A DNA stretch of 64,000 nucleotides, from positions 2,457,124 to 2,521,123 of the forward strand of contig NC_134775.1 in assembly GCF_050436995.1 (NCBI RefSeq), written 5' to 3'. Positions 1 through 10,750 of the stretch are shown piece by piece. Under the pieces are notes generated by a model. That model ran no database searches, was not told the origin of the DNA, and saw nothing but the letters and a program-made list of their open reading frames with translations. Positions within the stretch are counted from its first letter, which is position 1. Each line of letters opens with the position of its first letter. A program made the position numbers and the translations under genes. This DNA comes from Anticarsia gemmatalis. Its lineage: Eukaryota > Arthropoda > Insecta > Lepidoptera > Erebidae.

Positions 1-3
1 TAA

Positions 4-702
4 GGTGAAGAAAGAAAGGCAAAAGGTTGTGAAGTTATAACAAGAGAAGCCTTTTTAATTAAGCTGCGAGACGAAAAAATCCAAAAAGAAAAAGATGAGG
101 CTGAAAAAGAAAATAAAAGATTTAAAAAAAGTTTAAATAGACAAAAACCAGCAAAAAAAGGAAATCCTAAACTTTTATCCAAGGCTAAAAAACGACCAAA
201 GAAAATACTGTATTCCTCTGACGAAAGTAGTGAAGTTAGTGAAATAGCAATGAGTGACACTGACTCGACTGAAGATTGGAATAGTTTTTGTGAAAATACA
301 TCACGGAGTGACAAAGAGAATGACCATGATACAAATTCGAAAATTCTGCAAGAGCTACCTATTCATTCTAATGAAACGACTGATTACATTTTTGATGAAT
401 ATGTAACGAATTCAGTGAGATCTCCACGAGTAGACGACTGGCTGTTAGTAAAATTTTCAACAAAAAGAACATTGAAGCACTTCGTTGGTAACGTAATTTT
501 AATGGAAGATAATAATCCAAAAGTTAAGTATTTGAGGTTAATTAAGAATAGCAAAATTCAGTCCTTTCATTACCCTGATGTTGAAGATATTTCCGTTATA
601 AGACACGATGCCGACATTGTGATGATTCTTGAAAAGCCACTAATTACCCAAAGGGGGCATGTTATCTTTAAGGAGAATTTAAAAAAAAATTATGTACAGT
701 AA
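4..702 (+). pseudogene. C-terminal part of a pogo/Tigger-like transposase
   Basis: The frame is open from just after a TAA at 1-3 to the stop at 700-702, with an internal ATG at 250. The product starts with a Lys/Glu-rich, probably coiled segment, passes through a basic KKRPKK stretch and an acidic SSDESSEVSE patch, and ends in a roughly 90-residue module beginning VDDWLLVKFSTKRT. As I recall the family, this linker plus DDWVLVKF-type module closes many insect pogo/Tigger-like transposases, after the DDE domain. The catalytic part would lie upstream of the window and is cut off here by an in-frame stop, so this is probably a broken copy. The family call rests on remembered pattern, not on a search. 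Confidence 0.5.
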
Positions 703-1498
703 CACTCGCTCTTACTCTACCAGAATATTTTTATTTAAAATTTTTGTCACCAAATACATATGGTGACAAAAACTTTTAGTGCAATAATTCTTAACGTTTT
801 TTTAATTATTTTATGTCTATGTTAATATGAGTATGTTATAGAATGTTAATATACATTAAGTATTTGATAAACTGATCCGATTTTGATATTTAAGTTTCAA
901 GTTTGTTTTTAAGATTAAAATATATGGAGAAAAAGAAGACTTAGTAATTATAGAAAGTATAAAATTGGATTACATTTAATTGATTAAATTTTATTGATTT
1001 TAAGGTCTTAGTCTTAGGTCCACTTAAAAAAAATAGGTTAACTTAACAAAATATAATTATTACTTATTTGATTTTATTAAAATAGGTAAAGTTTGATTAA
1101 AAGTTTTATAATTACTTATTGTATATCTATGTTAACGTGGGTAAATTATAGAATGTTAACATACATTAGGCAGTTTGTTATAATAATAACTGTGATTTTG
1201 ATCCTTGAGTTTCAAGTATGTATTTGATTTTCATATTTCATAGAGAGACAGAAGACTTAGTAACTAATTATCGAAAGTATAAAATTGTGTTACTAATATA
1301 AGCTTAGTTTTAAGGGTAATAACGCATAATAAAAATCTTACTTTAATTAATACAGTTATTACTTTGGTATGTACTAGTTGTATCACAGTAAGATTTGTTT
1401 TGATTTAATTAATTTGTTTTTATATCACATTCCTGAATGCAAACAGACTCTATCTCGTAGAGTAACGCGTTACCTATGACGCTAGGGTTGTCGGCTCG
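703..1498. other. AT-rich non-coding stretch with a diverged direct duplication
   Basis: No supported gene. A segment around 812-973 recurs in diverged form around 1119-1290: both contain a TATGTTAA...TAGAATGTTAA block, a TTGATNNTTNAGTTTCAAG block and an AGAAGACTTAGTAA...AAGTATAAAATTG block in the same order. This may be the 3' non-coding part of the transposon whose coding end lies just upstream. Confidence 0.5.
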
Positions 1499-2356
1499 CC
1501 GCATCGTTGCTACCTGTTTTGGTTTGTTTACATTTTTACTATTTTATATTCTTCATATGTCCTAAACCTGTGAACCGATTTATATCATTCAAACGGATAA
1601 AATAGTTTTAGTCTTAGACCTTTCATTTGATACCAAAATCGTTGAAATATCTCCATAAACAAAAAGTCACATTTGCAAGTTGCTCTCGTAATTATAAAGT
1701 ATCAAATTCCTTAATAATTCAGACATGAGTCCATATTATTGTTAGTATCAACAAAGTAACTAATTATAGTTAGTACTATTATTTTGTGGTAGGTAGGTAC
1801 TGTAAAGTTTTATAGTTTTTAAATGAATTTGAACTTAGCTTTCCTCATCTGTAGGTAATGAAAAAAATGACAATCCCTCGTCCTTCTTTTTCGACAAACA
1901 TCCATCAAATGAGCAATGCTTTAAACCTGCCATTCTATTTTAAACGTTTTTATAATAATATCTATACTTATACTTATAATATAATAAAGCTGAAGAGTTT
2001 GTTTGTTTGTTTGATTGTTTGTTTGTTTGTTTGTTTGAACAGGCTAATCTCAGGAACTACTGGTCCGATTTGAAAAATTCTTTCAGTGTTAGATAGCCCA
2101 TTTATCGAGGAAGGCTATAGGCTATATAAAATCACGCTACGGTCATTAGGAGCGGAGTAGCACCGAAACATGTTACAAAAACGGGGAAAATTTTGACCCA
2201 TTCTCTTAGGTGACGCAAGTTACTCATAAAACTTCTAATAAACGCACGCACGAGCTCTACGCGTGAGCGTCGACTCTCGACTCTCGGAGTGGCGCCGACG
2301 CCACGCGAATTTGTAGGCACTTATCGCTGTAGGTACGGCCGAGTGACGGGGGCCTG
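1499..2356 (+). repeat. Interspersed repeat A, copy 1 (Helitron-containing)
   Basis: This stretch is nearly identical to 55089-55947. Shared sequence starts at CGCATCGTTGCTACCTG and ends at CCGAGTGACGGGGG. The two copies differ mainly by one Helitron each, at different positions: copy 1 has one at 1961-2219, copy 2 has one at 55138-55399. Without them both are close to 600 bp. No coding capacity is evident, and I do not recognise the family. It could be a non-autonomous element or part of an LTR, since copy 2 sits inside a BEL LTR. Confidence 0.75.
1961..2219 (+). mobile_element. Non-autonomous Helitron H1, 3' end missing
   Basis: It starts TCTATACTTATAC, has the (TTTG)n run, and the body ...GGTCCGATTTGAAAAATTCTTTCAGTG... 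shared by all copies in this window. It stops at GACGCAAG, lacking the last 22 bases (hairpin 3' half and CTAG) of full copies. The empty site in repeat A copy 2 (near 55810) reads AATAATATTACTCAT, so the insertion lies exactly between A and T. Confidence 0.85.
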
Positions 2357-3065
2357 ACTGAAGTCTTTGATATCAACTTGTGCACGATGGAATCATATTT
2401 AGGCATAAAATATTACGTTTCATTCACGCATGTAGAACATTGTAGAAATTCGTAGAAATAAGTATATTATTATTAGAAAATTCTACTCGATAATAATAGT
2501 ACGAAAGAACAATCGCGAACAATGTAAGCGGCGGCGATCCTTCGATCAAGGGCGCCGACTGTTCCCGAACGATCAAGAACGAGATAGACATATAGGCGAG
2601 TCACGTACGCGCGAGCGAGACGGCGGCGTTCTCGAATCTCGCGCGGTGCGGCACGGAGCGCTTGATCATTCGGTTTGATTCTAGATTAGTGTAGAAACAA
2701 TGTTTGTGAATATAAATAGGGACGCGCGCTGCGTAACATCAGTTTAAGTTGTAAACTCATTGTGATCACATCACTCGGAAGAAAGAACATTGTATAGTAT
2801 GAACATAGTGAATAGTTATAACGAATATTATTGTAAAGTTTAAGTTTTAAGCTCATGGTGATCACTTGGAAGAAAAGAACATAGAATGAACATAGTGAAT
2901 ATTAGAAGCAAAGTATTTTGTAAAACTGTACATAGTGAATGAATAGTATGAACATAGTCATCGTATGAACATAGTGAAGTAAATAGTAAGAACATTGTAA
3001 AGTACATAGAAATATACAGTCCACTTTGAAGATTTGAAGAAAAAAAAATATATATATTACTTCGC
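2357..3065 (+). other. Possible solo LTR or promoter-containing segment
   Basis: The segment has a GC-rich block (about 2525-2665), then TATAAATAGG at 2711-2720, then an initiator-like TCAGT about 27 bases downstream at 2739-2743. A tract follows in which GAACATAGTGAATAG-type words recur four or more times (2799-2990). This promoter-plus-repeat layout resembles an insect LTR. No partner LTR, primer site or target duplication is visible, so the call is tentative. The boundaries come from the neighbours. Confidence 0.3.
2711..2743 (+). promoter_or_regulatory. TATA box and initiator-like pair
   Basis: TATAAATAGG is followed at typical spacing by an arthropod-type initiator (TCAGT). It lies in the LTR-like segment. 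No downstream coding frame is apparent, so this would be an orphan TE promoter. Confidence 0.4.
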
Positions 3066-3360
3066 GTCAACCGGTGTTCTTATTGGAAGAATATTAGTCC
3101 TCCACACAACTATTGGCTTATATTTATGATTATTATGCACAAGAAAGCATGAACCTCCATTTCTACTATCCCTATAAAAAGAAGATGGTAAAGTGAAGTT
3201 TCGCATATTGAGTACATTCATATCACCCATTATCATATTGTGTTCGGTGATACACAGTACATCAAAAGGTTTATCATTCTCTAATAATTAATTAAGATGT
3301 ATGTGTAATATCGCTGACTTACCTACAAGACCGTTTATATTCTGATGCAGTATATTAAGT
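3066..3360 (-). pseudogene. LINE ORF2 N-terminus (endonuclease domain fragment)
   Basis: Read on the minus strand from about 3357 the translation gives the start of an apurinic-type (EEP) endonuclease of a non-LTR retrotransposon: NILHQNINGLVGKS, then after one stop ENDKPFDVLCITEHNM, then NGGSCFLV. This matches the usual order of such domains: substrate Asn near the N-terminus, then the catalytic Glu in the ITEH motif. It breaks off at about 3066 where LTR-like sequence begins. The rest of ORF2, including reverse transcriptase, is absent. It lies directly downstream of the ORF1 remnant, as expected for one degraded element. Confidence 0.7.
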
Positions 3361-4736
3361 TTCTTCTTTGAAGAAAATTATTATTATTTTTACTTTTCTC
3401 TACAAACGCAGGCTCTTGTAAAGGATTCTTGTCCTCGTCGTCAAAAATTGTTTGTGTTTGTTTATCTGAAGTTAATAATAAATTGTCATTATTGCGTGAA
3501 ATTTGATTAGTTTTGTAATGTCGAAGTTTCAATTTGTAACTAGGTAATATGTAAAATTTCCTTTAGCAATGACCTAGAAAGATTTAAAGCGAACTGATTC
3601 GGTTGTGGGTAGTAATTGTAATAATTCATGTCAACATACAATACATGTTTATATTGCTTACATATAAAGTTTAATTCATAATTAAGTTTTCTATCTCTTA
3701 GATTTCTATTGAATACTTCACATATTATTATATTCGTATTTTTGTGACATTCTATAAACTTACTGATATAAAATTGAAATTCATACGGATTTGTATCATT
3801 TGTGCCACCTATTACGTGCCACCTATAATGTAATCATTTTCATTAAGATCGCTCATAGAAGTTATACCTGTGCTAATTATATCTACAAGCTTTGCACCAG
3901 GTTTCCAAAAACAAGTAACTAAATATTCTGTGCCGGCAAGATTTCGGAGAGTTCCCCGCATTTTTCGTCCCTTTTTTTTTCGTCAGGAAAATGCATTACT
4001 GCATGTCCCGCTCCAGGGAGGTAGCGGGGGTCTGTCGGGCTCTTCCGCGGGCTAGGCGTTCCGGCTTTTAAATTTGGGCATACCCACTAAAAACCTGACA
4101 GTTTTCCTTCAACAGTCACCATTAAGTCTCCGCGTCCCAGCCGTAGCATTTTTCGTCCCTGCTGGTCCGCTATAATCACAATTTTCTTTCTTTCATGTTT
4201 CGTTCCATCAGGATGTTCATATGGCGAAGTAGGCCGTGTCATTCCATTCTCCATTTGTGCTGCCTTTGGTTCAGGAGTAGAGCAGCCTTTTTGATTACTT
4301 TCAGTATGAGTTGCCGTATTTTTCTTTGATTTTAAATAATAACTTTCATCCGATATGGTCTCATTGGAAATGGTATATTTTGGGAAGCTAGGAACTGTTT
4401 TAAGTTTAGAATCATTTTCTAGAGGAGTTGAAGTCAGGCTGCAAATTTTTCGTTTTTGTATTGTCAAACGCTTGGATACTGGAGTGGAGCATTTGGCATC
4501 TCCCGTTTTTATTTTCTTGTAGAGATCAATTATTTTGTAGGCCTTTTCTAAATCGGTTTTTAATTTCTTGATTCAGACTCCAATTTTTATTTTTTTTCTG
4601 TGAGCGTAATTAATCTATCGTCTTCCATTGAATCATTAGGTAAACTCCTTATTGTGGTGTCAAACATTGATGACTCTGAGATTAAAGTTGACATTTGTGT
4701 TGTTCTTTTTCTAATTGTTACGTTCTCTTGATCCAT
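3361..4736 (-). pseudogene. LINE ORF1 with SGNH-esterase-like domain, broken
   Basis: The minus-strand frame begins with ATG at 4736 (MDQENVTIRKRT), is frameshifted near 4580-4600, and continues as a Lys/Ser/Thr-rich linker to RKKIVIIADQQGRKM. That last motif resembles block I of the SGNH esterase fold found in ORF1 of some CR1-like elements. There the R1-like LINE tail (3973-4145) interrupts it. Beyond the insertion the frame resumes with LAGTEYLVTCFWKPGAKL and, after a stop, GTND, the usual third block. Several stops and frameshifts make it inactive. ORF1 likely bound nucleic acid in the element's ribonucleoprotein. The esterase function in such elements is unclear. Confidence 0.6.
3973..4145 (-). 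mobile_element. 5'-truncated R1-like LINE tail with 15-bp target duplication
   Basis: On the minus strand this is the last ~170 bp of the family seen in full at 31962-33036: the coding end (...GKLSGF stop), GTATGCCCAA, GAGCCCGACAGACCCCCGC, GACATGCAGTAATGCATTTTC and a short poly(A). Direct repeats of GCATTTTTCGTCCCT flank it at 3958-3972 and 4146-4160. Removing the insert restores continuity of the surrounding ORF1 reading frame, which independently supports the junctions. Confidence 0.92.
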
Positions 4737-5339
4737 TGTAAAACTAAAAATAAAATCAAAATTCTACCAATTTATGTTTTATTACTATGGTATTACCGAT
4801 CAGTGTTATTTTTTATTTTTAGTGTTTCCACCCTGCTGTTATGCAAATGTCAATTTTTATGCAACTACTCCTCATTAGATGGCGTTAAACTGTTGCTTTT
4901 GTATTAGCAGTACTGTCAATATCAAATAATGTCAAGGAAATGTCATTTGGTGTTAAGCTATGCACTAGTAGATGTCGCTAGTTGTATTATTGGTAGTTAA
5001 ATACTATGGTTCAAAGTTCAATTATGGGGCAGCGCAGACGGCACACTTTTTGTGCGATCGAGTCTGTGTACTAATATGGTAAAGTCTATTAAAAACTTAA
5101 ACTTACCGTATTTTGTTTTTTCTTTAGACTCATACATGTCCAAACAGGAGCGGAATAAACAATACAGCACACTTCATCCCACATTTTTCTTTTTAAATGT
5201 CTATCATGATATTCTGCAGACTCGATCGCGCACATCACTTTTTGTCAACGGTTATTTGTAGATATTGTTTTTTGTTAAAAATATGATTTGCGAAACTTTG
5301 TCTCTGCAAAAAAGTCGTTCACTATGTTTGAAAATTGAC
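4737..5339. other. Non-coding; LINE 5' region and a short inverted repeat
   Basis: No supported gene. 4737-5000 is probably the 5' untranslated part of the minus-strand LINE. A short inverted pair, GTGCGATCGAGTCTG at 5052-5066 and its near-complement CAGACTCGATCGCGCAC at 5218-5234, could be the ends of a ~200-bp MITE. Confidence 0.4.
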
Positions 5340-5807
5340 AAAGAAGAATGCCCATTTTTCACCTGGCTATGTATATGTATGAAATAAATCTTAAAATTCA
5401 GCTTATTTATTTGTATATTCATTACGCTTATAACAACGTTGAAAGAAAGTCAGGCAAAATATTTATCAGTAATTCTTTACACATATTTTACGTGAACAGT
5501 GAACCTATTAGCATGTTTTGAACGCATCCTAACTTTAACTTTATTTACTACGTTCCATTTTACGCATAAAAACTAGTGTTCATTCAACTCTAATTTTAAG
5601 TTTATACAATCTATTATGTTTTATTCAATCAGCAAATATATCCATTTTAGGATTTATATAATACAGAAGAATAATAATTATATTATAATTAAATAAGTAA
5701 ATTATGCAGTTTATAATAAAATTGTATTCACAAGAGTGCAACCGATTTTTTTGACATTTGACAGTTCTCCGATTGGCATCGGCGCAGTAGTGTTGTTGCA
5801 ATAGCGA

Positions 5808-6075
5808 TAGTTTCGCTATCGATAGTTGACCTTGGAAAATAGTCGATAGCGCGAATAGTCCTATCGAAAATATCGAAATTCTGCAATACTATCGATATTA
5901 TCGATAGTATAAATTAGGCGATACTATTGAAGTTTGTCGATTACTATCGATAGTATCGATACTATTGCGATACCATACTAGCGATACTATCGATATTATC
6001 GAAAGTATCATTTAGAATGCGCGATACTATCGATACTATCTATGATCTATCGACGCGGTTCGATAGTATCGATAG
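5808..6075. repeat. hAT left subterminal CGATA/TATCG repeats
   Basis: Dozens of overlapping copies of ATCGATAGTATCGATA-like words occur here, and again at the right end (10265-10590). In hAT elements such subterminal motifs commonly serve as transposase-binding sites. The density here is unusually high. Confidence 0.75.
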
Positions 6076-6207
6076 TTTTGTTTTAGTAACTATCGACGTA
6101 TTTTCGATGCTATCGTCTGGAGATAAAATAACACCTAGTCAGGACATAAATTTATGTAGGTATGTTTATTGTTCAGTTCAGTTCAGAGCTTGCGGACGAA
6201 TTACGCT

Positions 6208-6327
6208 ATGGACGACAATGAAACAATATTATACATATTCACTGAAGACGATACGAATATGCATAGTTCATATACATCAAATATTAAAGGTAAGTAACAT
6301 CTTATAACTTTAAACGAGCCATTCTTG

Positions 6328-6373
<46 letters not shown>

Positions 6374-7036
6374 CAAGATGCTCCAACGATTTTCATGAAA
6401 ACACAGGAGGTTTCGGGGGTGTTAGGTTTCACTTTTAGAAAACGCAAAAAAAAAGGAATAGGAAAACGGTGTTTTGGAAACGGTTCCTACGGTTTTCATG
6501 AAATTTATTATGGAGAGGGTTTTTGGGTCTCCATCATCCATTAGTAAAACGCACGCACGTACTTTAAACTCTTAAACCTAAACGCATATATGAACATATC
6601 TTCACAGTAACAGTGAAAGTATATACATAAATATATGTGTTAGCCATGGATGAAAAAAATTGTTTTTCTTTCAGTGGATAACAGCACTCAAACGCGAGAA
6701 GCCGATATAACACTGTTTGAGAAAGGATCCGAAAATAAGCTTTCGTATTCGACTCGTGACTTACCATATATCAATTACTATCCCAATCGTAAAATTTCGG
6801 ATCCTCGGAATGAAGATATGGCTAGAATCATATTATATGAATTAGAGCGCTTGCCTGAAAATCACCGCATCGCTGCATTTACAGCAATATTCAATGAAAT
6901 AAAAGAGCAGCAACGCAAAGCATCATCTTCACATACTACCAATACTAGAGGAAGTTCAGAAGACCTCAAAATATTAGATTTAAAATCAAGGGTCGAAAGA
7001 AACTTGATAAAATTGCACGGCGATGCATTTCTTTGA
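6208..7036 (+). CDS. Second hAT gene: 147-residue protein, two exons, BESS-like helix region
   Basis: Exon 1 is 6208-6289, beginning MDDNETILYIFTEDD. A donor GTAAGT follows at 6290. The acceptor TTTCTTTCAG ends at 6674. Exon 2 is 6675-7036, and the joint keeps frame (27 codons plus 1, then 2). The product has an acidic N-terminus, an ATTLFE-like helix region, and at residues about 73-107 a leucine/isoleucine-patterned segment (EDMARIILYELERLPENHR) resembling a BESS protein-interaction motif. The C-terminus is basic. It is convergent with the transposase gene and lies wholly inside the hAT ends. Accessory proteins are typical of Harbinger elements but not of hAT, so this is unusual. It could be a captured host exon pair or a real accessory factor. 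The exon structure is inferred from splice consensus, and the BESS assignment is weak. Confidence 0.6.
6331..6371. repeat. (TA)n microsatellite within a small palindrome
   Basis: A run of about 20 TA dinucleotides is bracketed by TTGCC and GGCAAG, so the whole folds into a hairpin. It lies in the intron of the second hAT gene. Confidence 0.85.
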
Positions 7037-8178
7037 GGATTAATTATATTTTTTTATAACTAAATGTATCACGTAGTCTGCTCATATTCTAGATAGATGA
7101 GTGCTCAACTGTAACCTGTTAATTTTATTTAGTTTATTGACAGTCCTTGTGAAAGAAGTGAAAGCAGTGCCATTTAATTTTCTAATTAACAGGATCTCAT
7201 AGTGGTAAAACAAAAACAAGTGTTTGTGTTGTATTCATAGTTTTATTAATGAAAAATAGAAAAAAAAACAAAAATCAGTAAAATAAATTCACTTGTTGTC
7301 GTAAACCAAGATTATAACTTAAACGGATTGATAACTTCCAAGTAATTAAAATCTTATATATCTAAATAGTTTAATCACTCACTCATCTTTAAAGCCGTAA
7401 ATAATTTAAATTTCTACAATGATTTAATGGATTACTTGCAGGAGGCATTATAGTAACCTACTGTACTATTATGAAACTACTCTGTTGAAGTGCCTACATT
7501 AAACATTTACTTCTTATCACTTACAAATTTGTTTTATTTATTATTTGTCGGAATCAGCCATGTGATGCAATATTCGCAATGTGCATCAATGATGATTAGA
7601 ACGTTATAAGGAGTCACTACGATGTCAATTAAGTATTAAAAAATTTACTTATCTTTCTAAAGTTACTAAGAGCGTTTATTTGTTTTGAGTTGAAAAAAAT
7701 ATCTTCAATATTTCTTAACAATTGTATGAAGGCCTCAATTTGCCTTTTACAAATATATATGCAAAAAAATTGAAAACAATTTCTAACTGTATATTATTTA
7801 TTTCTAATTAAAGCAAATATTACTAAAATAAAGTATAAATACATTTTATATTAATATACTTTGTAATATTTGCTTAAATTCAAAACAGATTTTCATTAAA
7901 ATATTGTGTGCAATATTGTTCCACATATTATCTGTAAGAAGAAATTTATCTTTATATATTTTTTATGAAATATTCAAGAAAATGTATTTTTTTCAACTGC
8001 ACACAAATAAACGCTCTCAATACATTAAATGAGTTTTATGCCAAAAGAGTTCTCTAGGGAGCGCGCTATAACTAAATTCCACTCGGAACCAAGTTGTGTA
8101 TAGAAGCTATATTACCATTTTTTTTTATTTTACACTATATTTGAAGGACCTCGTCCTAATGTACGAGCACATGCTTAT
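7037..8178. other. Intergenic region between convergent hAT genes
   Basis: AT-rich, with no supported frame. It holds the presumed 3' untranslated regions of both genes. Short recurrent words such as GCAAATATTAC and AATATTTGCTTAAA occur on both strands near 7810-7880. Confidence 0.5.
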
Positions 8179-10068
8179 TTATTTTTTAAGTAGATTATAA
8201 TTAACATTTAAGAAAAGTAGAGCATTTATATGTTTACTGCTTAGACGGTTACGGCGATCAGTGACCACCTGTCCAGCTTTTGAGAAGATTCTCTCTGCTG
8301 GTGTTGAGCTTCCTGGTATACATAAGTATTTAAGAGCAACATGTTTCAGACTGTTTTCATTAAATGTCCAGTACTCAATTGGATATTCTGTCCTCGGTAA
8401 TAAAGGTTTCGCTAGATATTGCCGGACGTCAATGATAGTATCAGCTGTTACTGAATGTATCTCTCTATTTTGATGTGCATCAACAAATGATAGTAGACTG
8501 TCTAGTTTAGATTTCTTGGGAGTGTCCGAATCGTTTTCCAGGGAGCTATCACCAGTTGCAGTACTTTCAATGGCACTTGCTCTTAGAATTTGCCTTGACG
8601 ATAGATAAGAAGAGTACTCTTTATGAACGTAGGATATTGCCCTTTCTACATCAGCATCAGTTTTAAATCCGACTTTCTTGAAGTGCGGGTTTAAAAGTGT
8701 CGCAATAATACACGCAGATCTACTCTCAAATGGTTTCAGTTTATCATTGATGGCAGTCTTCATATGTTGTATGACTATATGTGCAGCTTCTGTGAAATTG
8801 TCGGTTTCAAACTCTACCATTTTTAAACACAATCCTTTTATTAACGGAATAATTAACGATATAGTCACATATTTATCGCCAGATACTGCTGCTGTGCAAG
8901 TATCGAAGGGATCTAAAAGTTTTACGAGTTCACCCAGGAATATATATTCATCTGCTGATAAATTAGATGGTGCATTCGATAGTTGGCTGATAGCCAGAGT
9001 TAATTCTTCTTTTACGGCCATTATTCTTTTAAGCATAAAGTAAGCGCTGTTCCATCTTATTTCAATATATTTAATTAATTTCAGTTCCGGTTTTTTTATA
9101 TCTCTCTGTATGGACTTTAATTTATCAGACGCTAAGGTACTTTTTTTAAAATGACTTACAATACTTGAACATTTGTCAATTAATTCTTTAACATTTGGTT
9201 CAGTTAACACATCTTTAATAACTAGATTGAGTGAATGTGCGAAACATGGCATGTGACGGATTTTCAAAATCTGGGCAACTTTTATTATCGTCGAGGCGTT
9301 ATCCGTCACAAGTGCAATAATTTTATTGCGACAGTCCCATTTCGTCAAAATATTTTCTAAAACCTAAAAATTATAAAATTATATCAGTTTTTTATAAGTA
9401 TATCTTTCAAGTACTCTCTACAGGTACTTTCAGGTACTTACCATGGCTATGTTATCAGCAGTATGTCTTTCTTCTATTACAACAGTTTCTAAAAGGGCAG
9501 CTTCGAGGTTCTGATTTAAAATAAAATGGGCAGTAACTGCACAGATGCCTTGATTATTTTTTGATGTCCACATATCAGTAGTCAGTGCTATATTATGAAC
9601 ATTTTGTAACATTTCATGTAATTTCACCTTTTCAGTAGTATGCAACTTAGGCAGCAACTTATTAGTTAATGTATATCTAGATGGTAACTGGTACTTGGAA
9701 TCAAGAGCAGTCACAAATTCTCTTAAGCCTTCGCGCTCAGATAATCTTAGAGGTTCCATGTCTCGGGCTACCATCTGTGTAAATAATAAATCCAGTCGCT
9801 TCTTTTTTGTTGAATTTGTATTATAAAATTCTGTTGACGTGTCTGGATTCGAATTTTCTGTGATGAGACTTGTATCAAGGTCACTGGCGCTGTTTGAAAT
9901 GGATGGCACTTGATATTTGTCCGGATGTTTTCTTAATACGTGGTCTTTCATGTTGGATGTATTTTTACTATATTTAAAGTCTCTTAAACAATATTTACAA
10001 ATCACTTTTTCGTCACTTATTTTATCAAAGTGCAGCCACATAGGAGATTTCTTTTTTGTTGATTCCAT
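8179..10068 (-). CDS. hAT transposase, BED zinc finger plus hAT dimerisation domain
   Basis: Two exons: 10068-9442 (209 codons, start MESTKKKSP) and 9363-8179. A 78-base intron lies between, with GTAAGT at 9441 and TTTTAG ending at 9364. The joined frame has 603 residues with no internal stop. A BED-type finger sits at residues 24-48 (C24, C27, H43, H48). An RNase-H-like core follows: LTTDMWTSKNNQG with the first acidic residue, VTDNAS with the second, and CFAHSLNLV. The C-terminal dimerisation domain contains STPAERIFSKAGQVVTDRR. Length and order fit complete ZBED-like hAT transposases, which cut and paste the element by acting on its ends and subterminal motifs. It is probably intact. Activity cannot be judged from one copy. 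Confidence 0.93.
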
Positions 10069-10264
10069 TTTAATTTAAATGTGTTTTAAATTTCCACCAA
10101 ACAACAATAACTTTAAATCACAGTCTCGCACTTTAAAGTAGGTCGGTAGGTAGATTGTATAATACTTTGTCGTGATAATATTTCTAGTTACCCTCTTAAT
10201 CAATATAATAAATAAAGTGAAACATTATCTGTGTAATCACCAGACCAGCTAAACTTTATAAACA

Positions 10265-10590
10265 AGCAATACTATCGTAAGTTTAACGACTATCGATAGG
10301 GCAAAACTATCGATACTCTCGATACTATCGATACTGTCGATACTATCGAAGTGAACACTATCAATAGTATCGATACTATCGATAGTATTAGTAGTGTGTG
10401 TATTGATACTATCGATAGTATCGATACTATTCCTCTTTAGCAATACTATTTCCCAATTTTATCAATCGATACTATCGATACTATCGATAATATCGTCAAG
10501 TTTCGATAGTTTCGATAGCACTATCGATTGTATGACTGATTTTTAAGGCCACGATAGTATTACGATACTATCGATAGACTATTGCTATCG
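10265..10590. repeat. hAT right subterminal CGATA/TATCG repeats
   Basis: This mirrors the array at the left end with many overlapping ATCGATACTATCGAT words. Open frames here (Ser-Ile-Asp repeats) are by-products of the repeat. Confidence 0.75.
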
Positions 10591-10750
10591 CAACAACACT
10601 ACGGCGCAGTCCTTCGTTGTTGCGCTTGCGTCTCGTTGTGTACTGTGCGATTTATTGTGTGTTTTTCTCTTTTACGACCCGATTTACCATCCACGGACTC
10701 TGATACCTTCCTTATCTGACGACCTTTGCTTACCATACCGTTTTTTGACA

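Larger units (their letters stand above)
5788..10601 (-). mobile_element. hAT DNA transposon, apparently complete (4.8 kb)
   Basis: The terminal inverted repeat is TAGTGTTGTTGC(A/G)ATAGC. The 8-bp target duplication CGGCGCAG lies at 5780-5787 and 10602-10609, and the other palindrome arm (near 24350) shows the empty site with a single CGGCGCAG. An 8-bp duplication is diagnostic of hAT. The element holds a spliced transposase gene on the minus strand and a second, convergent spliced gene on the plus strand. Dense CGATA-type repeats lie just inside both ends. Confidence 0.95.

Noticed and set aside
5052..5234. Short MITE with GTGCGATCGAGTCTG ends
   Set aside because: The inverted words are short and uneven, and no target duplication or second copy is visible, so it is mentioned only within the surrounding region.
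8678..9043. 121-codon plus-strand ORF in the hAT element
   Set aside because: Antisense shadow of the transposase, whose motifs are clear on the minus strand.
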